Origin: an uncultured Muribaculum sp.
GTDB taxonomy: Bacteria > Bacteroidota > Bacteroidia > Bacteroidales > Muribaculaceae
DNA length: 64,000 nt
Direction: 5' to 3'
Assembly (NCBI GenBank): GCA_910587665.1
Contig: CAJUMZ010000004.1
Location: forward strand, 115,884 to 179,883
A program made the position numbers and the translations under genes. The notes beneath the pieces were generated by a model that saw nothing but the letters and a program-made list of their open reading frames with translations, made no database searches and was not told the origin of the DNA. The first letter of the stretch is position 1. Each line of letters starts with the position of its first letter. Shown here in pieces: positions 7,741-16,729 of the stretch.

Positions 7741-7780
7741 GGAGGGTGGGTCAAATGTCATTTTGGTCCATCCTCCTTTT
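7741..7780 (+). terminator. Rho-independent terminator of the exported-protein unit
   Basis: GGAGGGTGG (7741-7749) pairs with CCATCCTCC (7768-7776), one G-T pair, followed by TTTT. Confidence 0.75.
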
Positions 7781-7829
7781 GCCAAAATGAATCCTTTAAT
7801 AAAAAAGTGTGCAAAAAGTTGGGGCGATG

Positions 7830-7860
7830 TTGCATTAATCAAATGTTTTATGTAATTTTG
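7830..7860 (+). promoter_or_regulatory. rpmH promoter
   Basis: TTG at 7830-7832, 20 bases, then TAATTTTG at 7853-7860, giving a leader of roughly 35-40 bases before the rpmH ATG. Confidence 0.65.
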
Positions 7861-7905
7861 CACTCGCTTTATGCGTCTTGACAACAAACAAAACATTATA
7901 CAACG

Positions 7906-8061
7906 ATGAAAAGAACGTTTCAGCCCTCTAACAGAAAAAGAGTAAATAAGCATGGATTCCGTGAACGCATGTCTACCCCCGACGGTCGTAAAGTGCTTGC
8001 ACGCCGTCGCGCTAAGGGTCGCGCTCACCTTACTGTAAGCGATACTATCGCCCGCAAGTAA
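7906..8061 (+). CDS. rpmH: Ribosomal protein bL34
   Basis: A 51-codon gene. The product is short and strongly basic: MKRTFQPSNRKRVNKHGF, then RMSTPDGRKVLARRRAKGR, the signature of bL34. It binds 23S rRNA in the large subunit. The C-terminal extension HLTVSDTIARK is a few residues longer than in E. coli (46 residues), as I recall for Bacteroidetes. It has its own promoter and terminator and is not next to rnpA or dnaA in this window. Confidence 0.95.
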   Translation: MKRTFQPSNRKRVNKHGFRERMSTPDGRKVLARRRAKGRAHLTVSDTIARK

Positions 8062-8089
8062 TAACATCGGAGACTGCCAACTCATAAAA

Positions 8090-8123
8090 GCGCATCGGTC
8101 GTAAAGTGCCGGTGCGCTCTTTG
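8090..8123 (+). terminator. rpmH terminator
   Basis: GCGCATCGG (8090-8098) pairs with CCGGTGCGC (8109-8117), followed by TCTTTGT. Confidence 0.7.
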
Positions 8124-8154
8124 TACTTATACCAACTTCTAAATATTAAAGATA

Positions 8155-9039
8155 ATGACGCTTATCGACGGAAAGAAAGTAGCTGACTGTATAAAGGAAG
8201 AAATAGGGGCGACCGTGGAGAAAATGGTTGCCGAAGGTAAAAAACGCCCTCATCTCGCGGCAATACTTGTCGGTCATGACGGAGGCAGCGAGACTTATGT
8301 GGCTCATAAGGTACGTGCCTGCGAGCAGTGTGGTTTCAAGTCGACGCTCATCCGCTTTGAAGATGATGTGACCGAGGAAAAGCTTCTTGAGGCCATAGAC
8401 TCGCTTAACCGCGATGTCGATGTCGACGGTTTTATTGTGCAGTTGCCGTTGCCTCGCCATATTTCCGAGCAGAAGATTATCGAGGCTATCGACTATCGTA
8501 AGGATGTCGACGGTTTCCATCCGATTAATGTAGGCAGGATGTCGATCGGTCTGCCTTGCTATTTGTCGGCTACTCCCGCCGGTATCATGGAGCTCATTGC
8601 GCGATATGATATACCGACCAAGGGAAAGCGTTGCGTAGTGCTTGGCAGAAGCAATATTGTGGGGAAGCCTGTCGCTACACTTATGATGCAGAAGCATGTG
8701 CCGGGTGATGCCACGGTTACGGTGTGCCACAGCGCTACCGAGAATATAAAAGAGATATGCCGGGAGGCTGACATAATAATAGCGGCTCTTGGAAAGCCCG
8801 GATTTGTGACCGCTGACATGGTGAAGCCGGGTGCCGCGATTATCGATGTCGGCACCACTCGTGTGCCCGACGCCACTCGTAAGAGCGGTTTCCGTCTGTG
8901 TGGAGATGTCGATTTTGACAATGTGGCGCCGCTTTGCTCTTACATCACGCCTGTCCCCGGCGGAGTAGGTCCGATGACCATTTGCTCACTGATGAAGAAT
9001 ACTCTTCTTGCCGGTCAGGGCGCCATATACGGAAAATAA
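8155..9039 (+). CDS. folD: Methylenetetrahydrofolate dehydrogenase/cyclohydrolase
   Basis: FolD interconverts 5,10-methylene-THF and 10-formyl-THF in the cytoplasm, feeding purine, fMet-tRNA and other one-carbon needs. The 294-residue length is standard. Visible signatures are the substrate-site YVAHKVRACE (about 48-57), DGFIVQLPLPRH (about 97-108), KDVDGFHPINVG (about 119-130), the NADP-site GRSNIVGKPVA and the C-terminal TPVPGGVGPMT. The gene follows the rpmH terminator without an obvious -7 element; capA-like 9055 starts 15 bases after its stop and is probably on the same transcript. Confidence 0.96.
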   Translation: MTLIDGKKVADCIKEEIGATVEKMVAEGKKRPHLAAILVGHDGGSETYVAHKVRACEQCGFKSTLIRFEDDVTEEKLLEAIDSLNRDVDVDGFIVQLPLPRHISEQKIIEAIDYRKDVDGFHPINVGRMSIGLPCYLSATPAGIMELIARYDIPTKGKRCVVLGRSNIVGKPVATLMMQKHVPGDATVTVCHSATENIKEICREADIIIAALGKPGFVTADMVKPGAAIIDVGTTRVPDATRKSGFRLCGDVDFDNVAPLCSYITPVPGGVGPMTICSLMKNTLLAGQGAIYGK

Positions 9040-9054
9040 AAATCGCCGCGCTCC

Positions 9055-10179
9055 ATGCAGCTCCTTGCGATAATGCTATTCACGCTCTCGTCGTTGTTTT
9101 CCGGCAACGACGGAGCGTCTATTGTTTTTGCCGGTGATGCAATGCAGCATAAGGCTCAGATCGACGCCGCGGCGAAGGGTGGGGGTGTATATGACTATTC
9201 AGGGTGTTTTGATGCGATTGCGCCGTATGTTGATGCCGCCGACTATGCGGTGGTAAACCTTGAGACTCCGCTTGGCGGTGCGCCCTATACGGGATATCCT
9301 TGTTTCAGTGCGCCCGATTCCTATGCCGACGCGCTTGTTGATGCCGGATTTGACCTTATGCTTACCGCCAACAATCACACTCTTGACAAGCGCGACAAAG
9401 GGATGGTAAGGACTCTTGACCGGCTCGACGAGATACGCGTGGACCATATCGGCACTTACCGCGATCATCAGGAGCGCGACTCTGTTATCCCGTTTTTGCG
9501 GGATATAAACGGTTTCCGTGTGGCTTTTCTGAATTACACATATGGCACAAACGGCATAGAGTTGCGCACGCCTGCCGTTGTCGACTATATTGACCGGGAA
9601 CTTATAAAAAAAGATATAGCAAAGGCAAGGGAGCTTGGCGCGGAGATTGTGACCGTATGTATACATTGGGGCGTGGAATATGATTTGCTGCCATCTCAGT
9701 CACAGAAAAGGCTTGCCGATTTTATAGTCCAATCTGGTGCCGATATCATTATGGGCGGTCATCCCCACGTGATTCAGCCTATGGAGATGCGTCGCGGTGA
9801 CGATGACAGGAATGTATTGGTAGTATATTCGCTCGGCAATTTCATTTCCAATATGAAGACGCGTGACACCCGCGGAGGGGCTATCGTAAAAGTAGATCTT
9901 TCCCGTGATGCCGAAGGTAAGGCGGTCGTAAAAGACGCGGTTTATCGTTTGGTGTTTACCGTGCCTCCTGTCGCCGGTGGAAATTTTCGGCTTGTGCCTG
10001 CGGAAAGATGTGATGCTCCGGCATGGAGTGCTAACTGTAAGGCATTTGAGCGTTCGGCTGAGGCTGTATTCAATAAGCATAACATAGGTGTCGCCCGTGA
10101 TACCGCGGATATACCTGCGAAAAAAATGAATCAGCTCGAAATATTTTTATACAAAACATTTGGCGCATTACAAAAATAG
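9055..10179 (+). CDS. CapA family metallophosphatase-like protein
   Basis: 374 residues with a hydrophobic N-terminus (MQLLAIMLFTLSSLFSG) that may be a signal sequence or anchor. The rest follows the CapA (poly-gamma-glutamate synthesis) pattern of the calcineurin-like fold: VFAGDAM, NLETPLGG, TANNHTLDKRDKGM, HWGVEYD, GGHPHVIQPMEM and YSLGNFISNM supply the metal-binding Asp, Asn and His residues. In Bacillus CapA belongs to the polyglutamate capsule machinery; no capB or capC lies near, so a poly-gamma-glutamate role is not supported and a general envelope phosphatase or hydrolase role is equally possible. The tRNA-His promoter overlaps its 3' end. Confidence 0.82.
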   Translation: MQLLAIMLFTLSSLFSGNDGASIVFAGDAMQHKAQIDAAAKGGGVYDYSGCFDAIAPYVDAADYAVVNLETPLGGAPYTGYPCFSAPDSYADALVDAGFDLMLTANNHTLDKRDKGMVRTLDRLDEIRVDHIGTYRDHQERDSVIPFLRDINGFRVAFLNYTYGTNGIELRTPAVVDYIDRELIKKDIAKARELGAEIVTVCIHWGVEYDLLPSQSQKRLADFIVQSGADIIMGGHPHVIQPMEMRRGDDDRNVLVVYSLGNFISNMKTRDTRGGAIVKVDLSRDAEGKAVVKDAVYRLVFTVPPVAGGNFRLVPAERCDAPAWSANCKAFERSAEAVFNKHNIGVARDTADIPAKKMNQLEIFLYKTFGALQK

Positions 10180-10190
10180 TGCTACCTTTG
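10159..10190 (+). promoter_or_regulatory. tRNA-His promoter
   Basis: TTTG at 10159-10162 (inside the last codons of the CapA-like gene), a 20-base spacer, then TACCTTTG at 10183-10190, 12 bases before the tRNA. Confidence 0.75.
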
Positions 10191-10202
10191 CACCATCAAA
10201 AT

Positions 10203-10277
<75 letters not shown>

Positions 10278-10283
10278 CTTCAG

Positions 10284-10312
10284 AAAGGAGATGTCACGGC
10301 ATCTCCTTTTTT
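10284..10312 (+). terminator. tRNA-His terminator
   Basis: AAAGGAGATG (10284-10293) pairs with CATCTCCTTT (10300-10309) and runs into six Ts. Confidence 0.85.
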
Positions 10313-10340
10313 ATTCCTATAGCATTCTGACGCAATTCTC

Positions 10341-11300
10341 ATGCCCATGAAAAGAGAGCTTTCCAATGTTGCAAGACGCATGCTTCGCCCTTTGGCGAAA
10401 GCTGCCATGAAGTGTGGTTTGATACCGCGTGAGGTCATCATCCGCATGGATGGTGGCGTGTGCTCTCAACTCCATTTCTACCTTATGGGCGAGATATTCC
10501 GTCGTCGCGGTTGTCGCGTAAGTTTTGATACGTCATGGTTTGAAACCTGTGGCATGGATCTTGACGGGCGATTTGTGCGCAATCTTGATTTGCTCAAATT
10601 GTTTCCTTCGTTGCCTTGGCATGAAAGGCGCGGTGGGGTTGTGCTCTCTGTCTATCGGCATCTCTTCTGTCATCTTAGCGAGTATTTTTCATGTGATTCA
10701 ACGGCATGGACTGATATGGATGCACCGTGTTATCTTGCGGGATATTACCATGATCCGAAGGAGCTGTATGGAAAAATGTTTTATGAAACGTTTTCGCTCG
10801 ACACTTCGGTGCTTGATGAAGTTAACAGCTCTATGCTCGACAAGATTCTTGCGGCGGGAGAGGGCGCTGTTGCAATACATGTAAGACGCGGAGACCTTTC
10901 GGGATATAATCCCGCTTATGGCAATCCGGCTACGACAGGATATTTCCGACGTGCCTTGGCTAAGGTAGCCGAATTGCATGCCGATCCGGTTTTATTCATA
11001 TTTTCCGATGAGCCGGAGTGGTGTCATGAATACCTGTTGCCGAGTCTGCCGGGTGATAAAGTTACTGTTGTCGATATTAACGGCTCCGATCGCGGCTATA
11101 TTGACCTTGTGTTGATGGCACATTGTCCGAATGTGATCACAAGCAAAGGGTCGCTCGGGAAATATGCGGCTCTGCTCCGCATAAACCGTGATGGGATTGT
11201 GACACTGTGCGATGAGCCTGATTCCACAATCTGGCTTGACCGAATCCAAGGTTCGATAGCCCTCAGTCTCGACGATGACGGGGAAACAGACGCCTTATAG
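10341..11300 (+). CDS. GT11-family glycosyltransferase (alpha-1,2-fucosyltransferase-like)
   Basis: 319 residues. The family hallmark HVRRGD sits at 180-185, where the Arg residues bind the GDP-sugar donor. Further GT11 features are an N-terminal motif RMDGGVCSQLHFYLMG, comparable to GGLGNQLFQYA, and FIFSDEPEWC near 219. GT11 enzymes transfer fucose in alpha-1,2 linkage onto galactose of surface glycans. The N-terminal block is degenerate, so the acceptor and perhaps the donor may differ. The start could be ATG 10341 or 10347. It lies alone behind the tRNA terminator and overlaps the oppositely oriented EamA gene by 38 bases; a flippase lies just beyond, so an O-antigen or capsule role is plausible. 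Confidence 0.75.
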   Translation: MPMKRELSNVARRMLRPLAKAAMKCGLIPREVIIRMDGGVCSQLHFYLMGEIFRRRGCRVSFDTSWFETCGMDLDGRFVRNLDLLKLFPSLPWHERRGGVVLSVYRHLFCHLSEYFSCDSTAWTDMDAPCYLAGYYHDPKELYGKMFYETFSLDTSVLDEVNSSMLDKILAAGEGAVAIHVRRGDLSGYNPAYGNPATTGYFRRALAKVAELHADPVLFIFSDEPEWCHEYLLPSLPGDKVTVVDINGSDRGYIDLVLMAHCPNVITSKGSLGKYAALLRINRDGIVTLCDEPDSTIWLDRIQGSIALSLDDDGETDAL

Positions 11301-12189
11301 CAGTGAGATGCGGGGCTATGCTTCCGCCTGTGATGACAAGAGTAACGGCACAGATTATCAAGACAAGTCCGAAGATGTCACGTATTGTCGGCTGCTCGTG
11401 AAATACCGTTACCCCGATGACAACAGCCGTCAGCGGCTCCATTGCGCCGAGAATTGCCGTAGGTGTCGACCCGATATAGGTGATGGCAAGAGTGGTGCAT
11501 AGAAATGATACCGCTGTCGGGAGTAACGCAAGCGCGCCTATCCGGCTCCATTGCGCTATTCCCGTCGGTATGGCAAGACTCCCCTTTAGTGTTATGTCGG
11601 CGGCAAATACAAGTAGCCCATATAGCAGTACGTAAAAAGTGACTGTGAGAGTCGGCACTTTTGCAAGTTGTGACTTGTTGATCCCGACGATATAGATGGC
11701 ATAGGAGAGCGATGAAGCCATGACAAGCACCGTGCCGGTGACACTTAGCGTTGTCCCCCCTTCTCCTTTGTAAAGAAGCCCTATGCCCACAAGTGCGGTA
11801 GCGAGGCTGAATATGGTGGGCGGCGTCAGGCGCTCGTGAAAGAAAATCGACATGATTATCGCCACCATGAGGGGATATACAAAAAGCAGCGTTGAGGCAA
11901 TTCCGGCATCCATGTAGCGGTAGGATTCAAAAAGCGTAACGGATGATATTCCTACAAGCAATCCGAATATGAGAAGCAGCAATGATTGTCGCACTGTCAC
12001 CTTAAACGACTTGCTTCTTGCAATGATCATAGCCGCCATTACAGGTATTGCGAGCAGATACCGGAAAAAGAGTATTGAGGAGGTGTCCATGCCGTCGTTA
12101 ATCAACGGTAATGCAAACAGCGGATTCAGACCGTAGGTTGCCGCGGCAATAAAACCGAGTGCGTAGCCTTTAACTTTTCTTGATTGCAT
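11263..12189 (-). CDS. EamA/DMT family transporter
   Basis: 308 residues with about ten hydrophobic segments in two similar halves, the EamA architecture. Typical features are FAAATYGLNPLFALPL at the N-terminus, FRYLLAIPVMAAMI and, in the second half, GAMEPLTAVVIGVTVFHEQPT. Members export or import small metabolites such as amino acids or nucleotide sugars across the inner membrane; the substrate cannot be read from sequence. It starts two bases after the flippase gene upstream, so the two are likely one transcript. Its 3' end overlaps the GT11 gene tail to tail. Confidence 0.85.
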   Translation of the reverse strand: MQSRKVKGYALGFIAAATYGLNPLFALPLINDGMDTSSILFFRYLLAIPVMAAMIIARSKSFKVTVRQSLLLLIFGLLVGISSVTLFESYRYMDAGIASTLLFVYPLMVAIIMSIFFHERLTPPTIFSLATALVGIGLLYKGEGGTTLSVTGTVLVMASSLSYAIYIVGINKSQLAKVPTLTVTFYVLLYGLLVFAADITLKGSLAIPTGIAQWSRIGALALLPTAVSFLCTTLAITYIGSTPTAILGAMEPLTAVVIGVTVFHEQPTIRDIFGLVLIICAVTLVITGGSIAPHLTAIRRLFPRHRRD

Positions 12190-12191
12190 GA

Positions 12192-13649
12192 TTATTGACG
12201 TTTTATGACATTTTTGATTCTTACGGCGGCGATTGTGCTCGCGATAATGAATATCGCGCCCATCATGCCGTAGGATAGCGTGGTGTCAGGCAGTAATGAA
12301 CAGAGAAATGCCGCTGTCCCCATGGTCACGGCAAATATTGCCGACAGGGTGGTTTTCCGTTCGTAGCCGTAGCCGTATAGGCGCCGGTTTATGATATGGT
12401 ATAATATATATGAGATTGTACTGCTTGCCACGAGGCTTATGCCAAGTCCTGTCAAGCCGAACAGGTAGTATGCTCCGCAACTTAGCGCGAGGTTCAGCAG
12501 ATTGCTGAACACGCCCTCAAGCCAGAAAAACAACCGTTTATTGTCTTTTGCAAATGCGATATAGCCCATTGGATAGCTGAGTCCGCGTAGAAGTATGCCA
12601 AGCCCCATCCATCTCATCAGCGGCATTATACCGAGAAACGAATCGGTGAGAAGCAACTTTATTATAATTGGTGCGGTAAGTATAAGTCCGGTAACCAAAG
12701 GGGTTATGATCAGGCTGACAATTTCTGTCTGGCGGTTGACAACGTCGCGCATCTTTTGGTTGTCGGAGGCTATTGCCGTGAGGCGTGGAAAAAAGTCGAG
12801 CGACATGGCGCTGAAGACGACCCCGACATACTGGTTGGTAATAGAGTTTGCCGCCTGATACAGACCTACATTGTCAACCGAACCGAACAGACGCACGAAC
12901 AGATTTATCAGGTAGTTGGTCAGAGTGCCTATAAGCGTGCTTGCCATCAACACAATGCCGAGACTTACCAGCTTGGTCACTATAGGCTTGTGCTCCGCCC
13001 ATACAAATTTTACCTTATCAAGCTCGATGCTTTTTCTCACCGAATGGTAGTAGAAGAGAAATGTGGTGACCGAAAGTGCGATCATGGCCGGGACAATACC
13101 GGCATTCCCTAAGAAATAGTAAAGCGGGACTCCTACCACAAGTCCGGTGACACCTCCCACGATCGATGCTTTTGACAGTCGTTTCACTTCGTGCAGTCCT
13201 TGCAGCAGTGACAGTTCTCCAGCACCCGCAATTGCAAAAAACAGCATTACGGAAAGCAGCATGAATCCGAAAGTGTGGCTGTCGTCGCCGAAAGTCCACT
13301 CACTAAGCATCGGGGACATAAGCAGGCATACAATTGCGCCTGCGATCGCGCTTACCCTGACAAGGCGTCGGGCGATGGAAAATGTGGTTGCGCTCTTTTG
13401 AGGGTCATCCTTTGTGGCCGCCACTTCTTTGACAATGGCAAGGTTAAGACCTAATGAGGCTAATTGCTGCAAGGTATTTGCCGCTGTCGTGTAGAGTGAG
13501 GCTATGCCCATGCCTGCGGGTCCGAGAAGTAGTGCCACAAACTTGCCTCTCACCAGCGCGACAAGTATCTGAAACACTTGTACGCCGCCGAAAGCCGAAG
13601 TCCCTTTCAGGATGCTTTTGTAGCTGTTTTCATCCCGCTCTTTTGTCAT
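12192..13649 (-). CDS. Wzx-type polysaccharide flippase (O-antigen translocase)
   Basis: 485 residues with 12 or more hydrophobic helices and the MVF/polysaccharide-transporter pattern: LKGTSAFGGVQVFQILVALVRGKFVALLLGPAGMG at the N-terminus and ANTLQQLASLGLNLAIVKEVA. Such proteins flip undecaprenyl-linked oligosaccharide repeat units across the inner membrane. A canonical minus-strand promoter lies just upstream. The only other glycan genes close by are the GT11 transferase and EamA, so this is not a complete capsule locus; a wzxE-like role for a fixed surface glycan is possible. Confidence 0.85.
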   Translation of the reverse strand: MTKERDENSYKSILKGTSAFGGVQVFQILVALVRGKFVALLLGPAGMGIASLYTTAANTLQQLASLGLNLAIVKEVAATKDDPQKSATTFSIARRLVRVSAIAGAIVCLLMSPMLSEWTFGDDSHTFGFMLLSVMLFFAIAGAGELSLLQGLHEVKRLSKASIVGGVTGLVVGVPLYYFLGNAGIVPAMIALSVTTFLFYYHSVRKSIELDKVKFVWAEHKPIVTKLVSLGIVLMASTLIGTLTNYLINLFVRLFGSVDNVGLYQAANSITNQYVGVVFSAMSLDFFPRLTAIASDNQKMRDVVNRQTEIVSLIITPLVTGLILTAPIIIKLLLTDSFLGIMPLMRWMGLGILLRGLSYPMGYIAFAKDNKRLFFWLEGVFSNLLNLALSCGAYYLFGLTGLGISLVASSTISYILYHIINRRLYGYGYERKTTLSAIFAVTMGTAAFLCSLLPDTTLSYGMMGAIFIIASTIAAVRIKNVIKRQ

Positions 13650-13671
13650 TTACCCATTGTAATTATGGCGG

Positions 13672-13702
13672 CAAAGTTAGCCCAAATACTTTGATTATGC
13701 AA
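13672..13702 (-). promoter_or_regulatory. Promoter of the flippase-EamA unit
   Basis: On the minus strand, TTG (13702-13700), 20 bases, then TAACTTTG (13679-13672), about 15-20 bases before the expected start of the mRNA and 22 before the ATG. Confidence 0.7.
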
Positions 13703-13710
13703 CAATAACA

Positions 13711-13738
13711 ACGCCCCTGCCGTAGGAGGCAAGGGCGT
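13711..13738 (-). terminator. Terminator of the GH13 gene
   Basis: ACGCCC-ct-GCC pairs with GGC-aa-GGGCGT across a short loop; on the minus strand it is followed by TGTTATTGTTG. It sits beside the flippase promoter. Confidence 0.55.
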
Positions 13739-13767
13739 AGGTCAATGTGTGGTCTTAGATATTTGTG

Positions 13768-16560
13768 TCAGCGCACAACCACTTTGTGGGATACGCCGTC
13801 AACGATTACGATGTATATGCCGGGGGCAAGGTTTTCGTTTGATGTGATTGCTCCTGTTAGCGTGTATACATTCATGTAGTCGTAATCACCTTCCACTATG
13901 ATTTCGCCGATCCCGCCTTTTACATTGACAGCAGGAGTCATGTCATCCGTGATTCCGTCAATTCCGGCGGAGATTTCCTTAGTCCCGTATATGGCAAATG
14001 CCCCGGGTGCAAGGGTCACTTCGCTTCCATTAAGAACAGGATTGGTCGAGTGGCTTGCGAACAACAGGTGATAGCCGGCAGCATCGTTTTTAAACGGTAT
14101 GGCGATACTTTTTTCAGCTGCGGTTTCGGGGTTAACGACGCAATATAGTTCCTTGCTGCCGTCGGTCAATGAGATGGTGAATCCGTTGCCCCATTTTGAG
14201 GAGCTTGCAGAGTTGCATTTCATTGTGACAGATGCCGCGTCGCCAAACAGGCTCGGATGACTGTTGCGAAGTCGGTTGAGGCGTGCATATGTCTCATGAA
14301 GTCCTTTCCTGTAGGGATCTTTAAGATAATCCCAGATTACTTTCTTGGGGTTGGTATTGTTCTCGCCTGTAGGCTTGCCGGCAGAATCAGTCTTTTTGGT
14401 CGACTGGTCGGCACCAAGCTCCTGGAACTGCCATATCATGTGAGAACCCGGGGTCATCAGCATGATTGCAGCCACAGAGCCGAGTCGGCGCATAGCAACG
14501 GCGGGATTGTCCTTTACGCCTGCCGCTCCCCATTTCCCGATCTTGAACGCCATGCGTTCCTCATCGTGGCTCTCGGCATAGGATACAGTCGAGCCTTTTG
14601 TGCGGCTGTCGCTTACAGCGTAGAAGCGGTTGAGGTTGCATCCCTCCGGCCATCCCATAGCAAACTGGCATGACGCGTTGTTGATGTTGGCCCAGTTAAG
14701 CTCACCATCGGCTGCCATCTCGTTTTCCTCCTTTGCACCTGCAAGATTTTCATTTATGAAATAGGCATCAGGCTTAACTTCCATCATTGCCGCATGGAGC
14801 TCTTTCATACGCGCAACACGCGAGGCATTGTAGGCATTGGTCTTGCCTTCAGTCACACCCGTAAACTTATTGGTAGAAGGATTATAAGTGGCACCGTAGC
14901 TGTCATCGTCGCCGAGACCCTTGACAAGGTCAAACCTGAATCCGTCAACATTATATGCTTCCAGCCAGTAGCGGAGTACATCCTTGAACTGCCGCTGCAC
15001 GAGCGGATTTTCCTGTTTCCAGTCGTTGAGTACACTATAAGAGTGTGGGGCAGAAGCGTTGTAGAACGGATTTTTGGAAGGGGAGTACATCTTATACCAG
15101 GGGTGAAGACCGTCGGTCTGGTTAAACACGACGTCGAGTATCACCGCCATGCCGCGCTCATGGGCGGCGTCAATAAACCGTCGGTAGTCGTCAGGAGTAC
15201 CGTATGCCTTGTCGGGGGCGAAATAGAAATTGGGATTGTAGCCCCATGAATTGTTGCCGTTGAACTCCATTATCGGTAGCAGCTCAATGGCATTGACGCC
15301 GAGTTCCTGCAAATAGTCGAGTTTTTCCATCACACCGGCCAATGTGCCATTGCCTTTAGCCTGTCCTTCCGTTCCCGTAAAGTCGCGGATAAGCAGCTCG
15401 TAGATTACGAGGCGATCCTTGTCGACGCCCTTGAAATCCTTTATTTTCCAGTCATAATCGTCGGCACCGGAATTATAGACCGCCACCGGGACATTGCCGG
15501 TGACGTAGGCCGAGGGATATTGGGGCATGTCGGGATATACGCTTTCCGGGATATATTTGTCATTTGACGGGTCAAGTACAAGCTTTGCATAAGGATCACC
15601 AACTTTTGTAGCAGTGTCAACAATATAATAATATATGTAATCGGTGTTTTCTTTCAGCCCGCTTACGCTCCACCAGAAGTAGCGGTTGCCCTCGTAATCC
15701 TGATAGTAAGTGTCGGCTGACGGTACATAGTCGCTCCATGAGCCAACTATGTTGGCTTTCTCCTTGCCCGGAGCGGCAAGGCAGAAATATGTGGTGCCGT
15801 CAGCTGCACGCGTGGCTCCCATCTGCGGTACGCCGCCGGGATAATCCTTTGCAACCGGAGCGTTGGGTCGCACGTATATGAGTGAAGTCTCGGCTTTTTT
15901 GTCACCGGCAATTGCAATTGCCTTTATTGTAGTCGTACCCATTGCCTCGAGATTGTATTCTACCGAGAGGTTATCGGTGTTCTTACCCGATTTCAGTTCC
16001 GAGTCATTGGCATACACGGTGATGTCGGCTGCCGATGTGGTGTTGACAGCAAAATTCACTTTCACAGGTTCGGAGATAACTCCCGGCTCTATAGACGGTG
16101 TGATTACAATAGCCAACTCACCTGAGGGATATACGTTGACAAATATGTCACCTCCGCTTTCCGTTTTACCCTCCTTTGTGCCTGTAGAGTTACGGAATAC
16201 AAATGCGAGTTTTGCAACTTTCTCATCATCCTTAACTCCATAAAACGTGTTGATTTCCGGTATTGTCAATGACCATGTATCCTTTGATACATATTTCATT
16301 TTATATTTATCAAGATTGGATGACCAGGAGGGGGCGTACTTCCACTCGTCGGAACCTTGAAGTATGACTCCCGCATGGGCATATACGGCATCTTTCTCGG
16401 TTAGTCCCGCAAGGCCTTTGTTGCCTTGGTCGGCATGAAAAGTTATAACAATGTCACGACTGTCTTCCTGAATAATCGCAGGAGACGTGGTGACTACCTG
16501 TGCATTGGCTGACAGGCACAGACATGTCAGCAACAGGATAATCGAATAGATTTTTTTCAT
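13768..16560 (-). CDS. Secreted GH13 alpha-amylase-type enzyme with type IX tail
   Basis: 930 residues. A signal peptide (MKKIYSIILLLTCLCLSANAQ) is followed by beta-sandwich domains (about 25-240), a CBM48-like domain (about 245-335) and the GH13 barrel (about 380-790). The barrel motifs are intact: DVVFNQTDG at 476, GFRFDLVKG with nucleophile Asp544, NENLAG with acid/base Glu604 and SHDEER with Asp666. The C-terminus (NVYTLTGAI through VSHKVVVR) is a type IX sorting tail, so surface display or secretion is expected. The layout resembles pullulanase or branching-type GH13 enzymes; the exact linkage is not determinable. No susC/susD pair is adjacent. On the minus strand the best -7 element upstream is the imperfect CAACTTTG. 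Confidence 0.85.
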   Translation of the reverse strand: MKKIYSIILLLTCLCLSANAQVVTTSPAIIQEDSRDIVITFHADQGNKGLAGLTEKDAVYAHAGVILQGSDEWKYAPSWSSNLDKYKMKYVSKDTWSLTIPEINTFYGVKDDEKVAKLAFVFRNSTGTKEGKTESGGDIFVNVYPSGELAIVITPSIEPGVISEPVKVNFAVNTTSAADITVYANDSELKSGKNTDNLSVEYNLEAMGTTTIKAIAIAGDKKAETSLIYVRPNAPVAKDYPGGVPQMGATRAADGTTYFCLAAPGKEKANIVGSWSDYVPSADTYYQDYEGNRYFWWSVSGLKENTDYIYYYIVDTATKVGDPYAKLVLDPSNDKYIPESVYPDMPQYPSAYVTGNVPVAVYNSGADDYDWKIKDFKGVDKDRLVIYELLIRDFTGTEGQAKGNGTLAGVMEKLDYLQELGVNAIELLPIMEFNGNNSWGYNPNFYFAPDKAYGTPDDYRRFIDAAHERGMAVILDVVFNQTDGLHPWYKMYSPSKNPFYNASAPHSYSVLNDWKQENPLVQRQFKDVLRYWLEAYNVDGFRFDLVKGLGDDDSYGATYNPSTNKFTGVTEGKTNAYNASRVARMKELHAAMMEVKPDAYFINENLAGAKEENEMAADGELNWANINNASCQFAMGWPEGCNLNRFYAVSDSRTKGSTVSYAESHDEERMAFKIGKWGAAGVKDNPAVAMRRLGSVAAIMLMTPGSHMIWQFQELGADQSTKKTDSAGKPTGENNTNPKKVIWDYLKDPYRKGLHETYARLNRLRNSHPSLFGDAASVTMKCNSASSSKWGNGFTISLTDGSKELYCVVNPETAAEKSIAIPFKNDAAGYHLLFASHSTNPVLNGSEVTLAPGAFAIYGTKEISAGIDGITDDMTPAVNVKGGIGEIIVEGDYDYMNVYTLTGAITSNENLAPGIYIVIVDGVSHKVVVR

Positions 16561-16654
16561 ATTAATATCGCTATAATTATAGGTAACTAACTATCAGTGT
16601 GCAAAGTTGCATAATAATCGGCAATTAAAAAATCTTATTAATGTGTTTTACAAC

Positions 16655-16702
16655 ATAAAAGCAGGGAAGGAGCTTCAAACTGATGATTTGAAGCTCCTTC
16701 CC
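16655..16702 (-). terminator. htpG terminator
   Basis: A perfect 16-bp stem, GGGAAGGAGCTTCAAA (16664-16679) with TTTGAAGCTCCTTCCC (16687-16702), followed on the minus strand by GCTTTTATG. Confidence 0.85.
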
Positions 16703-16729
16703 ATGTGGTGGGACAGAAGATACGGCTTT

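Noticed and set aside
13711..13738. First part of a CRISPR or REP array
   Set aside because: Single hairpin with terminator form; no repeat-spacer series occurs anywhere in the window.
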